The notes below the pieces were generated by a model that was not told the origin of the DNA, ran no database searches, and was given only the letters and a program-made list of their open reading frames with translations. A stretch of DNA of 64,000 nt from Ctenosaura bakeri (taxonomy: Eukaryota > Chordata > Lepidosauria > Squamata > Iguanidae): contig CAOLHI010002112.1 of NCBI GenBank assembly GCA_948474755.1, positions 1-64,000 of the forward strand, written 5' to 3'. This document shows positions 10,842-23,944 of this stretch, piece after piece. The translations under genes were made by a program, and so were the position numbers. How positions within the stretch are numbered: position 1 is the first letter of the stretch; the number at the start of each line of letters is the position of its first letter.

Positions 10842-10943
10842 CCCTCATTAATAGCATTTTGTCATCTTGACCACACTGTGATATTGCTCAGCCACATGTG
10901 TCCTGATTTTCATTTTTGAAGTGCTGGAGGGTATGTGAAAGGG

Positions 10944-13900
10944 CTTTTAATTTTAACAGTACATGTGAAAAATCAAGCTGAGGGAACTATTCTCTCCTCC
11001 TTTGCATAAAGGCAAAAACATTAAACCCAACCATTTCTGAAGAGCTACGTTGCTGTGAAAACTGAATTCTAATATCCTAGTCCAGTGCAGCAAAAATCAA
11101 ACTGTAATAAAGTTAAGGGTTCTTTATGTTACACTTGACATGCTCTCCGGTCAGACTGCATGACCTCCATCAGCAGCTGCAGACAGGAGAACAGCGATGC
11201 TGTGAAAGGGCAGCAGAGGGAAATAGATAGATAATGGACTGGAGAGACAGCTGTTTGACTCAAAATGGCAGTTCCAGTTATTATATTTTTGCTCATGGTT
11301 TTAGTGATAGAGAAAAAAAAATGTTGTTTTGTTCCTTGGGGCCAGGACATATTGTATGTGGCCATTCCAATTATTTCATTGAAGCTAGACACAATTGTTT
11401 CAGTTTTATGCTTTCAATTAGTTGTGTTCATCTGTGGTTATAACATCTATTTGTGTGTGTGTGCGTGTGCGCGCTTGCAGATACATTTCCATATTCAAAA
11501 TGCAGCATCAGAGTCACCAGCCACACCCATCCTAGTTCATACTGACACCATAACCATCAAAGCTGTTAGGCACAGAGAAGAATAATCAGCTTGGAAGAAA
11601 ATGCTCCCGCCCCCATTGTTTTTGTTTCCTTTTGTGCACACCAAGTATTTTCAGACATTTTGCAGATGAAAGCTAGAATGCTAGACAGGAGCTCCTTTGA
11701 GCCTTGCCTTTGCATTCAGACAAAAATCACTGAGCAAGTTTTGTTGCATGCAAACGGGGATGGCGGAGGAAGGGGAGGGAAGAATGGGCAACCACATCAC
11801 AATCAGCTGGGCATTGTAAGGAGCATTAAATTTGGTTCTCATTACGAAAGAGTAAATTCAATTAGAGAGCCCTGTGGAGAGACAGCAGTAAAAGGATAAG
11901 GCTTGAGTTCTACCACTGAAAACAAAGGCCTTGATTCGATGCACAGTTAGAATTGCTCAGAGTTGGCTTAATTAGATATTCCATCATAGGATGCTATCAG
12001 ATTTTGTTACGTGTAATGTATTCTTCTCTTCCACCCCCCTCCTTCCCTTCTTTTCTCTCTCAGTACAATTTGATTTCTCACTGAAAATAAGCCACTGACT
12101 GTTCTCAGTGTATACCTTTAAAGAAAAATAAATTACCTGGGTTTAGAGAATATTATCAATCATCTTCTCTTTATAGGTATGCAGTAATGTGTCTGGAAAA
12201 AAAATCAGCTGACACTGGCTCCATTTCCCACACTCTCTCTCATACTCTTCCTTTATAGTAGAGCTCTTTAGAATGTTACTTCAGTCATTCTCCACAAAAC
12301 CTGATTCTCAAACCCTAACAGTGTTAAATTCTTTAAGGGGTGGGTGGTGGGGGTGGAGATGGAGGTAAAAAGCATTACCCTCTGCATTCTTATAGCTGCT
12401 AGCTATTAAATTAGCTGAACATAGTTTAGCTACTGTTTTCATACAGTCAATTATTAATGAATATTTCATTCTATATATGGTATTGCTTTGCCAAATGGCA
12501 ACTGCTGCAAAGTTAATTACTTTGCAGTTAGGTTTTAAGGTGAAATTCAGAGAAGCAGGTGGAGGGAGTGGAAAAGGCATCTGTAAAATTTGCCTGTAGA
12601 ATCGGTCATGTCATTGCTGGAGAATGCCTACAGTGTGCTTTCATAAGCTAGCAATGCAGGTTAGAGTCATCGTAGTTATGAAGTGGGTGATGGAGAGTTC
12701 ACAAAGTGATGGCTCTGGCATGATATGCATCCTGCAGCTTTGTAGCTGTACAAAGGAAAGATGCTTAGAGTTCTCCAAGTGCTGAGGATATTACATGTAG
12801 TGTCTGGATTAGAACTAGCTCAGCTTCTAGTCTTTAGATGAATATAAGTGCTTTGCTCACGCATGCATGCACACACACTCCTTTTGCAGATAAAAATAAC
12901 TTTGAAAGGATACAGTTTGGCCAATGAACTCTGATTCAAGGCGTCCCTACCCAAAAAAGAAAAAAATATTTTATCTGAGTGACATGAAATAATTTCCTGT
13001 CACTGGCAGTGTCACTTCTAGGCATAGCTGACTGATCAGGAGGTATCAAAATTGACTTTCCAACACTTGGCCTCTAATCACCTCATTTTAAAAGGCACCA
13101 TATTGATTCTGCTGCTCTTGAAAAATTACTGGGCATCATGGTCTGAATCCTGAACAGTAGCCATGGCTTTGGATATGATTAGGGATGAGGTGGTTGATCC
13201 CATCTTGCCAGCAGAAAAACAAGACCGAGTCTCTGCCCTTGAGCCTCAGGCTAACAGTCTTGAGTTTGATGTATCCTCCAAGGGCAGCATTTCCTCTGAC
13301 TGAAGCTCTTCCTCAGTTAGATTTAGAGATAGAAATCCCTGGTGAATCCCTTTCATTTAGGTAACTTAAAGTTTATCTGTAGGCTTAGATCTTAAAAATG
13401 GCAGATGTAATAAACCTGCTTCTGAGATCCAAAAATTCAGATTGGAGGTGAGATCCCATGTGATGAAACTCCACCTGATTCCAAAATTGCTCTAAACTTA
13501 GCAGCTTAGGAAGTCAGGGGTTAGGAATAGTTCTCCCCATCTTCCTGGGGCTTGATAACTGCTGGGTGATGGGAAGTTTTTGGACAGGGTGCAAAGACAA
13601 GAGCATGGCCTCTCCATCTTGCCCATGCATGTAACTCACTAACAGGATGTTAGTCTTTGTGTTGAAAGTACCATACTAATGAGTGGTTTTTAACATGGAT
13701 CACTGCTTGACCCAGAGTTTCTCCAGGTGACCACACTTGGTATCATGGAAGGTCTCCACATAATAGTATCTATCCAAATGAAAACTGCTCTTTACTTAAC
13801 ACCGCATCCCCCTGTGCCTGATGTAAAATGTAGGCAAACTACAGAAGCTAGTTTTGTAAGCAACTTTCATTTTATTCCAGTGGAATCAAGCCAGTGGAAC

Positions 13901-14632
13901 TAAACTGGCTTAATTGGCTTGTGAGTTATAGCAAAAGAATGCCAAGATCAGCTCATGAGCAAACCAGCAGCGGGAAAAGTATTTGTGGAATAAAATATTC
14001 ATTGTGAATGATTTTACCCATCCCCATCTGTCATAGCAAGATGTTTTTTTTCTGTTCCCCCAGATTTGTTCCTCTATATTATTTCTAAGAAAAATGAAAT
14101 GTCTGGAAGAGGAGGGGAAGCACAATTTATTTTAGAGAAGTTTATATTATTTCAAGCTGGTTGTTGAATCTGCACCTGGTAGAGATGCTGCAGAAGTCAT
14201 AAATGGAAGAATGCTGTCCAAGTGTTCCTTTAAAGCCAGCTGTAGGATAATCGGGCATGAAATCAGAGTTTCTTCATACCTTTCTAAAATGTGCAGAAAG
14301 TGCACACCAGTCCTTTGGGACATGGCTCCATTACAGTATCCATTTGAGAACTGCCCACAAAAATACATACAGAATTTTTCCATTTTTAAAGCATTGGCAC
14401 ATTGGACCTGGAAGTGGAGAAGGAAGAAACTTCATAGAAACAGACTTGACAGATCTTTCCATTACTAATTAGAAAGATAGTAATAAAGTAATTTTTTAAA
14501 TTTCTTCTCTTGCCTCAACATAATTTTGATCCAGTTCTTATTCTTCTTACTGACCCAAATGCCGGTAAGTTCTAAAGTGATACTTTCTCCTTTATTGCCA
14601 CTGCTCCTGTTTCAAGATACCTGACCTCTTCT
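10944..14632. other. Mostly unrecognised sequence; GT-rich microsatellite
   Basis: There is a TG/CG dinucleotide repeat at about 11450-11473 and a CATG/CA run near 12860-12880. No coding frame shows a domain, and I see no clear mobile element. The purine-rich stretch at 11750-11900 is not obviously a repeat and could be conserved non-coding sequence, which is unproven. Confidence 0.45.
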
Positions 14633-16870
14633 TGTTAACTGCCATCAAGTCAGCTTTGACTTACGATGACCCTACGAATGAGAGACTTCCAATCACTGTG
14701 TCATTAACAGCCCTGCTCAGATCTTGCAGACTCAGGGCTGTGGCTTCTTTGGTTGAATCTATCCATCTTGAATGCTGTCTTCCTCTTCCTCTTCTACTTT
14801 CTACCTTAGCAAGCATTATAGTTCTTTCTAGTGAGTCATGTCTTCTCATGATACACTCAAAGTATGATAGTCTCAGTTTAGTCATCTTAGCTTCTATGGA
14901 GAGTTCAAGCTTTATTTACTCTAGGACTCCTTCATTTGTCTTTTTAGCAGTCCTGAGTATCTGTAGAACTCTTCTCCAGCACCACATTTCTTTTTTTTTT
15001 TTAAATTAATTTTTATTAAAATTTTCTATGAAAAAACAATACCCCCTCCCCGCTTCCAGACATCAATTTTCCCAGTTGAATCTGAGTTTAACATTCCATT
15101 CTGCATAAACATTCAGTTCCGTATATTATCTCTATTTTACAACAATCGTAAACTATTACTTTTAGCTTATATTTAACTATTTACATTTTATCTTTTATCA
15201 CCTCATTTTGTCTCCCTCCTTTCTCAGAGCCTTTCTTTCTTTCCCCCTATTTCATTCTTTTATCCAATTCAATACCTCTCGCCATTCTCTTTCAAAGCCC
15301 TGGATTGGCTTATTTTTGAGTGAAAAAGCTAACTTTTCTGTCGCTACCATATCCAGGACTTTGAATTTCCATTCTCTTATATCAATATATTTTCCTTCTT
15401 TCCAATGTTGAGCATAAGTCAATCTTGCTGCAGTTATTATATATAACAATGCCTTTTGATGAAATCTTATTTCTCTTTGTTGCCCTAACATATTCAACAA
15501 ATAGAGTTCTGGCTTCATTTCAAAGTTAAAACCATACATTCTTTGAATTTCATCATGTATTTCTTTCCAAAACTTTTTTGCTATTTTGCAGGTCCACCAT
15601 ATAGGAAAAAAAGATCCCTCTTTCTCATCACATTTCCAACATTTTCCATTCCCATTTCCTGTTATTTTTTTCAGTTTTACAGGCGTCATGTACCACCTAT
15701 ATAACGTTTTATAAAAATTTTCTCTTAAATTCAAACTTGGTGTAAATTTTACATCTGTCTTCCATGCCCTCACCCATGTATCCAATTCAATTGGATGTCC
15801 TACATTTTGAGCCCATCTAACCATGTTATTTTTAACAATTTCTGGTTCGATCTCTCTTTGTAACAATATTTTATAAAATCTAGAAATTCTCATCCAGTTA
15901 ATTTTCATTTCTTTCAAACCCATATAATTTTTGATCCATTTTAAATCTCTCTTTTATTTGTCTCCATGGGAACCAGTTAATTTCATGGCCTTGCTCTTTT
16001 AATTCCTCTTCTTTACTCATTCTTAACTTTGTACTATCCTTTTTCAATAGCTCTTGATACGTCAATGCTTTTCCCTGTTTCATTGGAGCAATATTAAATG
16101 CTTCCTGGGGTGAGGTCGACATCGGAAGTCCTCTATAAAATTTGTGTTTTATTTGTATCCATACTTTCAATAGGGACTTTCAGATACAATGATTGTTAAA
16201 GACTTTATTCACCTTAACTTTGTCATAACATAAGTATCCGTGCCAACCAAATCTGTTTCTTCCTTCAACTTCTTTTATTGTTCTGTTCTCCACTTGAATC
16301 CAGTCTTTAAATGTTTCTAAGCAGCATGCTTGATAATATATTTTCAGCGATGGCACATCAAAACCTCCTCTCGCCTTTGCATCTTGTAGTGTTTTAAATC
16401 TTATTCTTGGTTTCTTGCCTTGCCAGATAAACTTCCATAGCCTTTTCCCTCATTCTTTAAAGATCTTTTCTTCTCCTATTATTGGCAAATTTTGGAACAG
16501 GAACATTAGCTTAGGCAATAGAGACATTTTAAAAGCATTTATTCTTCCTAAAAGAGATAAATTCATATTTATCCATTTTTCCATTTTGCTTTGAATCTCC
16601 TTCCATGTCCAGCACCACATTTCAAATGAGTTGGTTTTCCTCCTATCAGCTTTCTTCACTGTCCAGCTTTCACAACCATACAGAGAAATAGGAGCTGTAT
16701 GGCATGGAGAACCCTAACTTTATCATTCAGTGATATATCTTGACACTTCAGGATCTTGTCTAGTTCCTTCATAGCTGTCAGTGTCTTCATTGTCTGCTTT
16801 AAGGATATGTAAACCATCTGTGGTCATTTTTATTTTCATAATTTTCCTCTGTAAACCTGCCTTTACACTT
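14633..16870 (-). mobile_element. Bov-B (RTE) LINE 3' fragment, split by an L1
   Basis: On the minus strand, 14661-14885 encodes MTKLRLSYFECIMRRHDSLE and then RGRGRQHSRWIDSTKEA, which match the C-terminus of Bov-B ORF2 (known pattern: SYFGHIMRR, DSLEKTIML, RGRQ, RWLD). Across the L1 the frame resumes at about 16624-16660 with [17 protein letters not shown], matching the Bov-B segment ESWTVKKA...FELWCW. Toward 16870 similarity fades through frameshifts. The 3' tail near 14636-14690 resembles the tails of the SINEs in this window. Bov-B is abundant in squamates and known for horizontal spread. This copy is inactive. Confidence 0.85.
14991..16607 (-). mobile_element. 5'-truncated L1 LINE, 1.6 kb, minus strand
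   Basis: It is bounded by a perfect 16-bp duplication, TCCAGCACCACATTTC, at 14975-14990 and 16608-16623, with a poly-T run (the poly-A tail on the minus strand) at 14991-15002. It carries the C-terminal third of ORF2 in pieces. The segment 15252-15923 includes TWVRAWKTDV, the Cys cluster CWKCDEKEG...WWTCK, and AARLTYAQHWKEG. The segments 15898-16170 and about 16450-16600 are in other frames, so several frameshifts exist. The restored target reads ATTTC/AAATG, close to the usual L1 endonuclease site. It inserted into the Bov-B fragment. Confidence 0.93.
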
Positions 16871-19624
16871 TTTTCCTTGACTTTGTTCAGTAACCTATTT
16901 CAGTAACAATATAATATTCAACTTAATTGCAAAATCTATGCATCAACTCAATATCAGCAAGTCAAAATATAGTGATTATATGTCTGTTTTTTACTTGCAA
17001 ATGGTTGAAATGGGTTAATCAAAAAGTTCAAATGTTATTCTGGAGGATCAAATAATATGGTTTTAAATCTTGTGCATACAATAAATGAACATCAGAACAA
17101 AGCAAATTTGTTTCCATCAATTTATCCTTTTAATACTTTCATCTGATAATAGTTTTTCCCAAAGAGTGATGGACCATTCATTTTATCTTTATCCAAGATG
17201 AAAAAGGGATCTTTGTTGTGAGTTTCCAATGCTTATCAATTGCTTATCAAGTGCACCACCATCAAAAGAATCAAAATGAAGTATTTAAAAAGTAAAGTTT
17301 GGAAAGTAACTTTGTAAAAGTAATTTATTTTAACTCACTAAAAAGCCTCCAAAGAAAACTTATGCCATTAACATGTATATATTTTATACTTTATAAATAC
17401 ATATATACACATTATTTTAGTAACTCCTTGTGTTTACTCATTATATTACTTATTATCTTTTGTTACTCTTCAATTCCTTTCTTAAAAATTTTAATTTAAA
17501 AAGATATATGAAAAATTCCACTCAAAATTTTCCTGAAGACATTTTAATCCTTAAAAAGCAACAAGACAAAGTAACAATTAAATATTACTTGTTATATAGA
17601 AAAAAGTAACAATGTTGCCATTGTTTTGGAGAGAAAGGATATCACTATACATAGTTACTCCAAAAATTGTCATTGTAGACAATGCTACTTGTCACAGTTT
17701 ACTTGCAAGCTCTGTCAAAAAGGCATAAAAAGACACATTTTCTTTAGCCAAAGGGAGTTTACCATTATTGTAAATGTGCCTTTTTTTGGAAATACCTTAT
17801 TATAGGGACTATGATTAACTTGTCACCTTTGGGCAACGTTATAGAATGCAAATAAGGTCTTTCAAGATGATTTCCAGCAGAAATAAATGCATTTGAATGT
17901 TGTTTACATGGGGACTTAGGAGAGAAGCTAAATAGCACCCTTTCTAATTTCAAACTGTCATAGAAACAGGAGCATGAGTTGGGTATGTTAGAAACCTTTC
18001 CTCTGAGCATTACTTCTCTAATACAGAGAAACTCAGACCTTTCTTTGTATTAGAGAGTACCAAAGAAGAGCATAAATGTGGGGATATATACCATTATCAC
18101 TACTCAGGTGATCTACACTTATTATTTCTGATAATGATTACATATCTTCTCCAAGAGAGTATCCTAAACCTTCTCCTGAAGCTTGGCCTCGAGGTGAAAT
18201 AACAGAATGAAGTTTCATGGGAGACAGGGTCAATGCAATTGAGTGTTTTCAACAGTTTTAACTGGAGTTAAGAAAACCAGGGTTTCAGTATTTGTTTATT
18301 ATGAAGCCCACACAGTGACTAGGAGGATGGGGGCCCACCTCCCAGGGTTATTTTTTAAGTAGAATGGAATTAGCCCCCCCCTTTTTTTTTAGATTTGTGG
18401 AAGATGAGTGTGATATCAATGTGTGAGAACCAGGTTTCTGCAAAGTTGTCTATAGTGGAGAGAGATTATAAAACAAGGAAGCCATGCCCCATCTTACACA
18501 GAAAGGAAGACAACTACCTCAGTGCCAAAGTCACCAATTTTGCCAAGGTCTTCTTGACCACCTATAAAAAGAGAAGATTAAGGAAGGGTGCTACCATTCT
18601 GCATTTGAAGGAGATTGTTTCTGTGATAACAGGGTAACTGGGATGAATTATTGGTTTAGCTCAGTGGATAGGGAAATCCTAAAAGAGAGACTGTACTTAC
18701 TAGTTCACTTCAGAAAGAGAGGGAGAGCTGAAGAGGAGCTGCAATTTCCAGGGATAAGGATTAGACCCTTTTCTTCTTGAGTGAGATAATAGGATTTTCA
18801 ATTATGTGTTTAGGATGGCACAAAAGGGTAAACTTCTTAGAACAGAATTTCTATTATGCATTTACCTCTATTTCCTTTAGGACTTTAAGGTTTGCGTCCA
18901 AAGTTGCAATACTCCTGAGCAACATGTGTAGAAGAGTCCTACCGTCTAGTCCAACATGGAACCTCACTCAGGGCATGGAACTTTGAGTACAGTTGATAGG
19001 CATTCAATTAACCATATATAATCTCTTATGTTGTTCTTGTTTTCAAATGGACTCAAATTGTGATCGTGTTTGTTATAAGTGATCTCACTCAACCAAGATG
19101 GAGGTCTGTCAGCACCAAGCATGACACAGCCAGCTCCTGCTGTAGTTGTCTTTCTTCAAAAGGAAGGCAAAAGGAACAGAAAGGAGGGAGGAATCCAGAA
19201 CACTTTCATTTTTTAAAAGAGAAATCTTTGTTGTTTCCAAGCAGCATGAATATGTAACAGATTATATAACATTCTGTTGCTAATTCCATACCACTGTAGA
19301 AGCAGTTGAACAGGACAAACAGAGAAGAGACCTTTATAAACTGACAACCAAAAAGAAAATTGAATATACTGGGTATATGATACTGTGCATATGAAAAACC
19401 AGAAGTTGGAAAGTTAATTGAAAGAAGTAATCAGTTACGGTTGATTCGAAGGCCCCTTGGACATTTATTTTCATTTTAATTATATGGCTTTGCACATCCA
19501 TTTTGATATCCATTGTGCATGCCAATGGACACTGGTCTGCGTGTTTGATTGTGCAATGTTTCCATTCACTACACTCTGGTGGCCCCACTGTTATGTAATT
19601 CTATGACTATAAAGTTACACTCTG
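16871..19624. other. No recognised feature
   Basis: Very AT-rich with many short T and A runs (for example 17290-17520). The open frames here are short and show no family motif. No SINE or inverted-end element could be bounded. Confidence 0.45.
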
Positions 19625-19820
19625 GGCCCTTCTACACTACACAGTTGTAGCTCTTTCATTCCATGTTAGCCAGCTTGGGATTTGCAATTGAAGGGAGGTA
19701 TTCAGTATTCTTGTTTAGAGAACTCCTCTAGTGCCTCACCAAACTGCAAACCCAAGGATTCCATAGGATGCTACAGCCATGGCAATCAGAATGCTGTCAT
19801 TCTATAGTGTGAAAGCGTCC
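19625..19820. mobile_element. Palindromic small DNA element (family A)
   Basis: The left end is GGGCCCTTCTACACTACAC and the right end CATTCTATAGTGTGAAAGCGTCC. The core has AAACTGCAAACCCAAGGATT, the family's conserved arm. Arms are diverged and target duplications are not clear. Confidence 0.7.
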
Positions 19821-19904
19821 TGTGTCTCCTTGATGTTGGATCTTGCTCACAGCGCTTTTCCATGCAGTTAAAAAACCAAAAAACACTATCTTGGAAGTAC
19901 CTTA

Positions 19905-19960
19905 TTATCCTAGCCATGAGGGAAAGGTGGGGTATAAATCTAATAAAGCCAAATAACTTA
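19905..19960 (+). mobile_element. Possible L2-type LINE tail
   Basis: The phrase GGAAAGGTGGGGTATAAATC followed by AATAA repeats resembles the 3' end of L2-type LINEs. It is very short, so this is tentative. Confidence 0.3.
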
Positions 19961-21186
19961 AATAATAAATGAATCAAATACATAAAAGCCACCTCTTCAG
20001 AAGTCACAAAGGTAACATAATGTAGTTATACAATTCAAACGGGGGGAAAGGAACTAATTAGACAGAACTAGTTGCTTCCAAGCTCTGCAAAGAACATTTC
20101 TGTGCATGCCACATGACGGATCAAACATAAAGCCAAGTGGATTATGTTGTGGAGGACTGAATAGGATAAAGGCAGACTGTTGCCCTCTTCAAGACTACAG
20201 CACTAAATGAATCTCCAAAGCTAATTTTTGCCTTTCAATTCCCCCCTTCCTTTTTATAGAAAACACACTGGAACAACGGGAGGCAAAGCAAGACCACAGA
20301 GCAAAATTGTAGCAGTAAATCTATCGAAGTTCCCCAAGTTATTTTGAAGCTAATTATGACTGTGTGCAAAGCAAATGAAGTGAGAAGAACTGAATTAATG
20401 AAGACCGGCTACCTCCCACAAGCTAATGAGGCATGCTTTATACCAATAGCTCTTCAAATTGAAAAATTAAACTACATGGTCGAGGGGGAGGGTGGGTAGG
20501 AGGAAGAGAAGTGCTGGGAAGTTTTGTTGAGACCAGCAGAGAACACAGAAAAATCTTACAGTCGGTTTTATGCTCTCAAATTATTTAAAATATGGTTTGT
20601 TTAATATGCTGAAGTTCTTTCATAACAAAACCTACTTTTGTTGCCCCCCCCCATATTTGCATCTTAAACTAGCCACTGGAACAAATAAAAGTACAGGTCT
20701 TTACTGCACTGTGACCATCTTTGGGGGGCACAGTTATTCCTTAGCTTGTTAATTTCCCATGAGGGAAAAATATTTTGGGTTGTGCCAAACAAACAAAGAA
20801 TTCTCCCTAAACCCTCAGGAAAATCTGCCTAGCCTTTGCCTAGCTTTTGTACTTCTGATAACCAAGCTTATTCCTGGTTCTTAATTCCTTCGTCTTCTTT
20901 ATGGTCTTAATGCTTTTTGTATTCTGTTTTTGTGTCACTATTTGAGGGTGAGTAACATGTGAGTCACAGCTCCTTCCACGTTACTGCATCCCCTTCAGCC
21001 TTCAATATTCCACCAATGCCCCCTCATTTTTGTCAGAACACTAGGGTTACTACTCTCAGAACTCTTTAGGAGGAACAATTCTACCTTAAAACAAGGCAGT
21101 GGCCTCCCTTCCATGCTTTGTTTTAAAACTCCTCCTCCATTTAAAAAAAATTAAAAGAAAAAGACTTTCAATCAGTTTCGTTCTTC
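19961..21186. other. No recognised feature; candidate conserved block
   Basis: About 20240-20490 is repeat-free, complex sequence with TAAT-rich words and no coding frame. It could be a conserved non-coding element, but this cannot be tested here. The rest is unremarkable. Confidence 0.35.
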
Positions 21187-21542
21187 ACAACCTCAAACTC
21201 TCTCAACTTCAGACAGGCAATCCTGATTAATCCTCTGTCACCTCACTTTTACAGCTGCTTTTAAAATGTCCTGGTTTCTCTCTCTTCCTCCCACTTTCCT
21301 TCTTCTGCTTGGTTTGCTGCAAACTAATTCCAAAGTGCATTCAGTTAATTTAGTAGGAATGAAAGGAGAAGAGGGGCAGAATCTTGCCCTTCCCTGTAGG
21401 CTCAGGCAAAAGAAAACTGCTGCAGCCCCTCCTAGCTAGTATGTCCCTTCTCATTAATTACTTTTGCCATCTTGACCACACCCTGACATCATTTGGCCAA
21501 ACACTTTCTGGTTTTCAACCTTGAAAGGTTGGAGAGCATGCA
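21187..21542. mobile_element. Inverted-end DNA element (family E), copy 2
   Basis: This is the uninterrupted counterpart of copy 1. It has TTTTAAAATGTCCTGGTTTC, AGAATCTTGCCCTTCCC, TAGGCTCAGGCAAAAG, CCATCTTGACCACACC and a right end of AAAGGTTGGAGAGCATG. It shows the family without the two inserts. Confidence 0.6.
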
Positions 21543-23270
21543 GTGTTGAGTCTGGGGGTGGTGTGGCCTGTAGTGGATTCAGGAGTGTGTGGAGAAATGC
21601 CTCCTGCAGGGTCTAAAATTGATGACCTCTGCTGTATTCTGTTGTGCCTGCACAGCCTCTTACCTGTGAAGAAGGAAATACTGTTGACTTGAACAGGATT
21701 TATTCCCGAGTAAGTGCAGACAGGATTTTCATCTTAAAATATTTTCTGCCCAATAGGGCAGAAAATGAAAATTAGGGCAGAAAAATGATTTGATTTCTCT
21801 GTTCCACTTCTTTCTGTTTTTGCAGTTATTCAGATCTCCATAGGCCCAGCAGCTATCACAGTTTTCATTTTCTGAGTTCTTTCTCACTCTGGCTCTTCAC
21901 AGGGGATAATGGGTTACTTGATGTTCCATGGAGAGTTTAACACACTGAACTCAAGACAAAAAGGGGTTTACACTGACAGTTCCAGGGGCAACTCCATGCA
22001 TGGCAGCTGCCAGCCTTGCCCTGCTAAGCCTCACGTCCCTTTTCTTTCCAGGTCGCATTATTTATATTCTCTGCCTGCCTCTCCTGTTTCATTCAAAAAG
22101 GGAACTTCAAACAACATCAAAATAACACTATTGTTGCAGTAAAGCAATTGTGGACTACACTCTTGGCTTTGTTTGTTTCTTTACTTCTGTGTGAATACTC
22201 TGTTTTAATGTTGAGTATTCAAGCCACCAAACAGTAGCAATCTAAAATGCAATGCAATAAGAGAGAAAACAGACAAGCTCACCCATTTTGAAGTATCTCT
22301 GGTTGTTTCCAAGTCTCTGTTGCATCCATTTCATTTCTTTCATCCAAACACAACTTTCTTTTTATTCCCATGTGTTCCAAGCCCAATTTCTGTACCAGTG
22401 ATTTCAGGGGAAAGTCCTGCTTATTGTGTCTGTTTTCCCTTGCCTTTTCCCCTTGTACAGTCTCCAGGGCTCTTCCTTCCCTTGAGACGAGGGGGCAGTA
22501 TTTCAACAGTATAAGAGTGATGATGGATGAAGGCAGCAACAAATTCTCATGCTCTTTATTTATATAAATGCTAGCTGGAAATGAGAATGACTCCCGCCCC
22601 AGAGTAATCTGTGCAACATCAACCACAGCCCCCCAGAACAATGTAGTGATATTATGATGTCCTACCACTGCATTCTGTCTTTTTAGTATTTTCTGGTCCA
22701 CCAAAGAAATGATGAATTTGTGCCATACTGGAGAATGGTGTGATGACAACTGGATTCTAGTGTGAGTCTGGCCTGTTTCACCACAAAATGTGACAGTGCA
22801 CACATAGCCTCTCTGTTTCCTCCATATAGTTAACATTGCTTATTGGAAAACAGCTGAGTCAATGAATAGGGATATCATCATGTCTGGCTGTTGGCTTCTG
22901 TTTCCTTCACACTTCCTGGGGAAGTAGCAGACACTCTTTCCTGCATTCCTGCTGGAGAGATCCAATATTAGCAACACAATCCAATGACAGCAGTGATTTG
23001 CCTGAAATCTTGAATTTGGATTTCCAGACTCCAGGAGTGAGATACAAGGCTACAAGAAGTGCATTACACCAATAAGCCACAAGCAGCAGTGAGACCGGAC
23101 AACAAAGGATGTCATAAGAGATAGTGGAAGAGAAGAGAGTTCTCTTCATCCCTCATTTTAATGCCAAAGGTTGTGAGGAGGGAGATAATCAGTTAAGAGA
23201 TTAAGAATAAAAATAGAACTAATAATAGGAGAAACCAGTGGTAGCTGTTGCATTTTTAGTGGGGGACTTA
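21543..23270. other. No recognised feature
   Basis: The largest open frame (22279-22836 minus, 185 codons) has no recognisable domain, no strong start context and no repeat match. I leave it uncalled. Confidence 0.4.
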
Positions 23271-23346
23271 GAATCATAGAGTTGGAAGAGACCACAAGGG
23301 CCATCCAGTCCAACCCCCTGCCATGAAGGAACACACATCAAAGCGT
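23271..23346 (-). mobile_element. CR1 LINE 3' end, very short
   Basis: Read on the minus strand it gives GGGGGTTGGACTGGATGG and then CTCTTCCAACTCTATGATTC, the standard CR1 3' end, as in the longer copy ending near 37554. Similarity stops near 23346. Confidence 0.75.
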
Positions 23347-23768
23347 TTAATTAAGGAGATCCAAAGTGAACAAGCCACCAAACCTGGGAATGGTTGCACT
23401 GTGGAGAAAAGTGAGGAGGAGGACTCCTGCCGTGTCATCAGTACCGTCATCAAAACCCCTCCCCTGATTAAACCTGAAAGATTATGGATCCTGCAATGTC
23501 CTGCAGCACAACCTCCTCTCATTTCATTACAGGTTGAAATAAATCCCATTTATTGCAGGGAATGATTCAAGACAGGGTGTGCATCAACTCTTTATTTTTT
23601 GTTGGAGGGGGAGTAAAAACATTGCTCAATATGGTGCTAGTCAGGGGGAAAAAGCACATCTGTTTTCTTCCTAAAACTATATATATGAAAAATAGGCTTA
23701 AAATGTCCAGTAAAACTATCAGCAGTTACATTATCTTAAAAAGGCCAATTAGAAGACTAAAGTCTTAT
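23347..23768. other. No recognised feature
   Basis: Sequence between a CR1 end and a family A element, with no gene or repeat that I can bound. Confidence 0.4.
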
Positions 23769-23944
23769 GGCCATGTTATAGTGCTATTATTCTACTGTCA
23801 ACATCCTGTGGAATTCTGGGGTTTGTAGTTTCCTGAGGCCAAAGAGCTCCCTGGCTGAGAATTCTAAATGCCCCTCCCTAAACTGCAAATCCCAGGATTC
23901 CATAGGATGTTAATAGCACTATAACAGTGTAGTATGGAAAGGCC
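23769..23944. mobile_element. Palindromic small DNA element (family A)
   Basis: The left part reads GGCCATGTTATAGTGCTATT and the right part GCACTATAACAGTGTAGTAT. The arms include GAATTCTGGGGTTTGTAGTT and its near complement AACTGCAAATCCCAGGATTC. Confidence 0.8.

Larger units (their letters stand above)
9664..10943. mobile_element. Inverted-end DNA element (family E), copy 1, with two insertions
   Basis: Family E is an element of about 340-360 bp, also seen at 21187-21542 and 50127-50470. Its outer ends read roughly CATACCCTCCAA and TTGGAGGGTATG. Shared inner landmarks include TTTTAAAATGTCC, TTTGCAYTCAATTAA, CAGTAGGYTCAGGCAAAA, and ATCTTGACCACAC near the right end. In this copy the element is interrupted at 9810-10227 and again at about 10371-10841. 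Superfamily is not clear. A diverged solo LTR is less likely because the ends are inverted repeats. Confidence 0.6.

Noticed and set aside
22279..22836. Open frame of 185 codons, minus strand
   Set aside because: No domain, no repeat match, no splice or promoter context. In a vertebrate window of this size a frame of this length can occur by chance.
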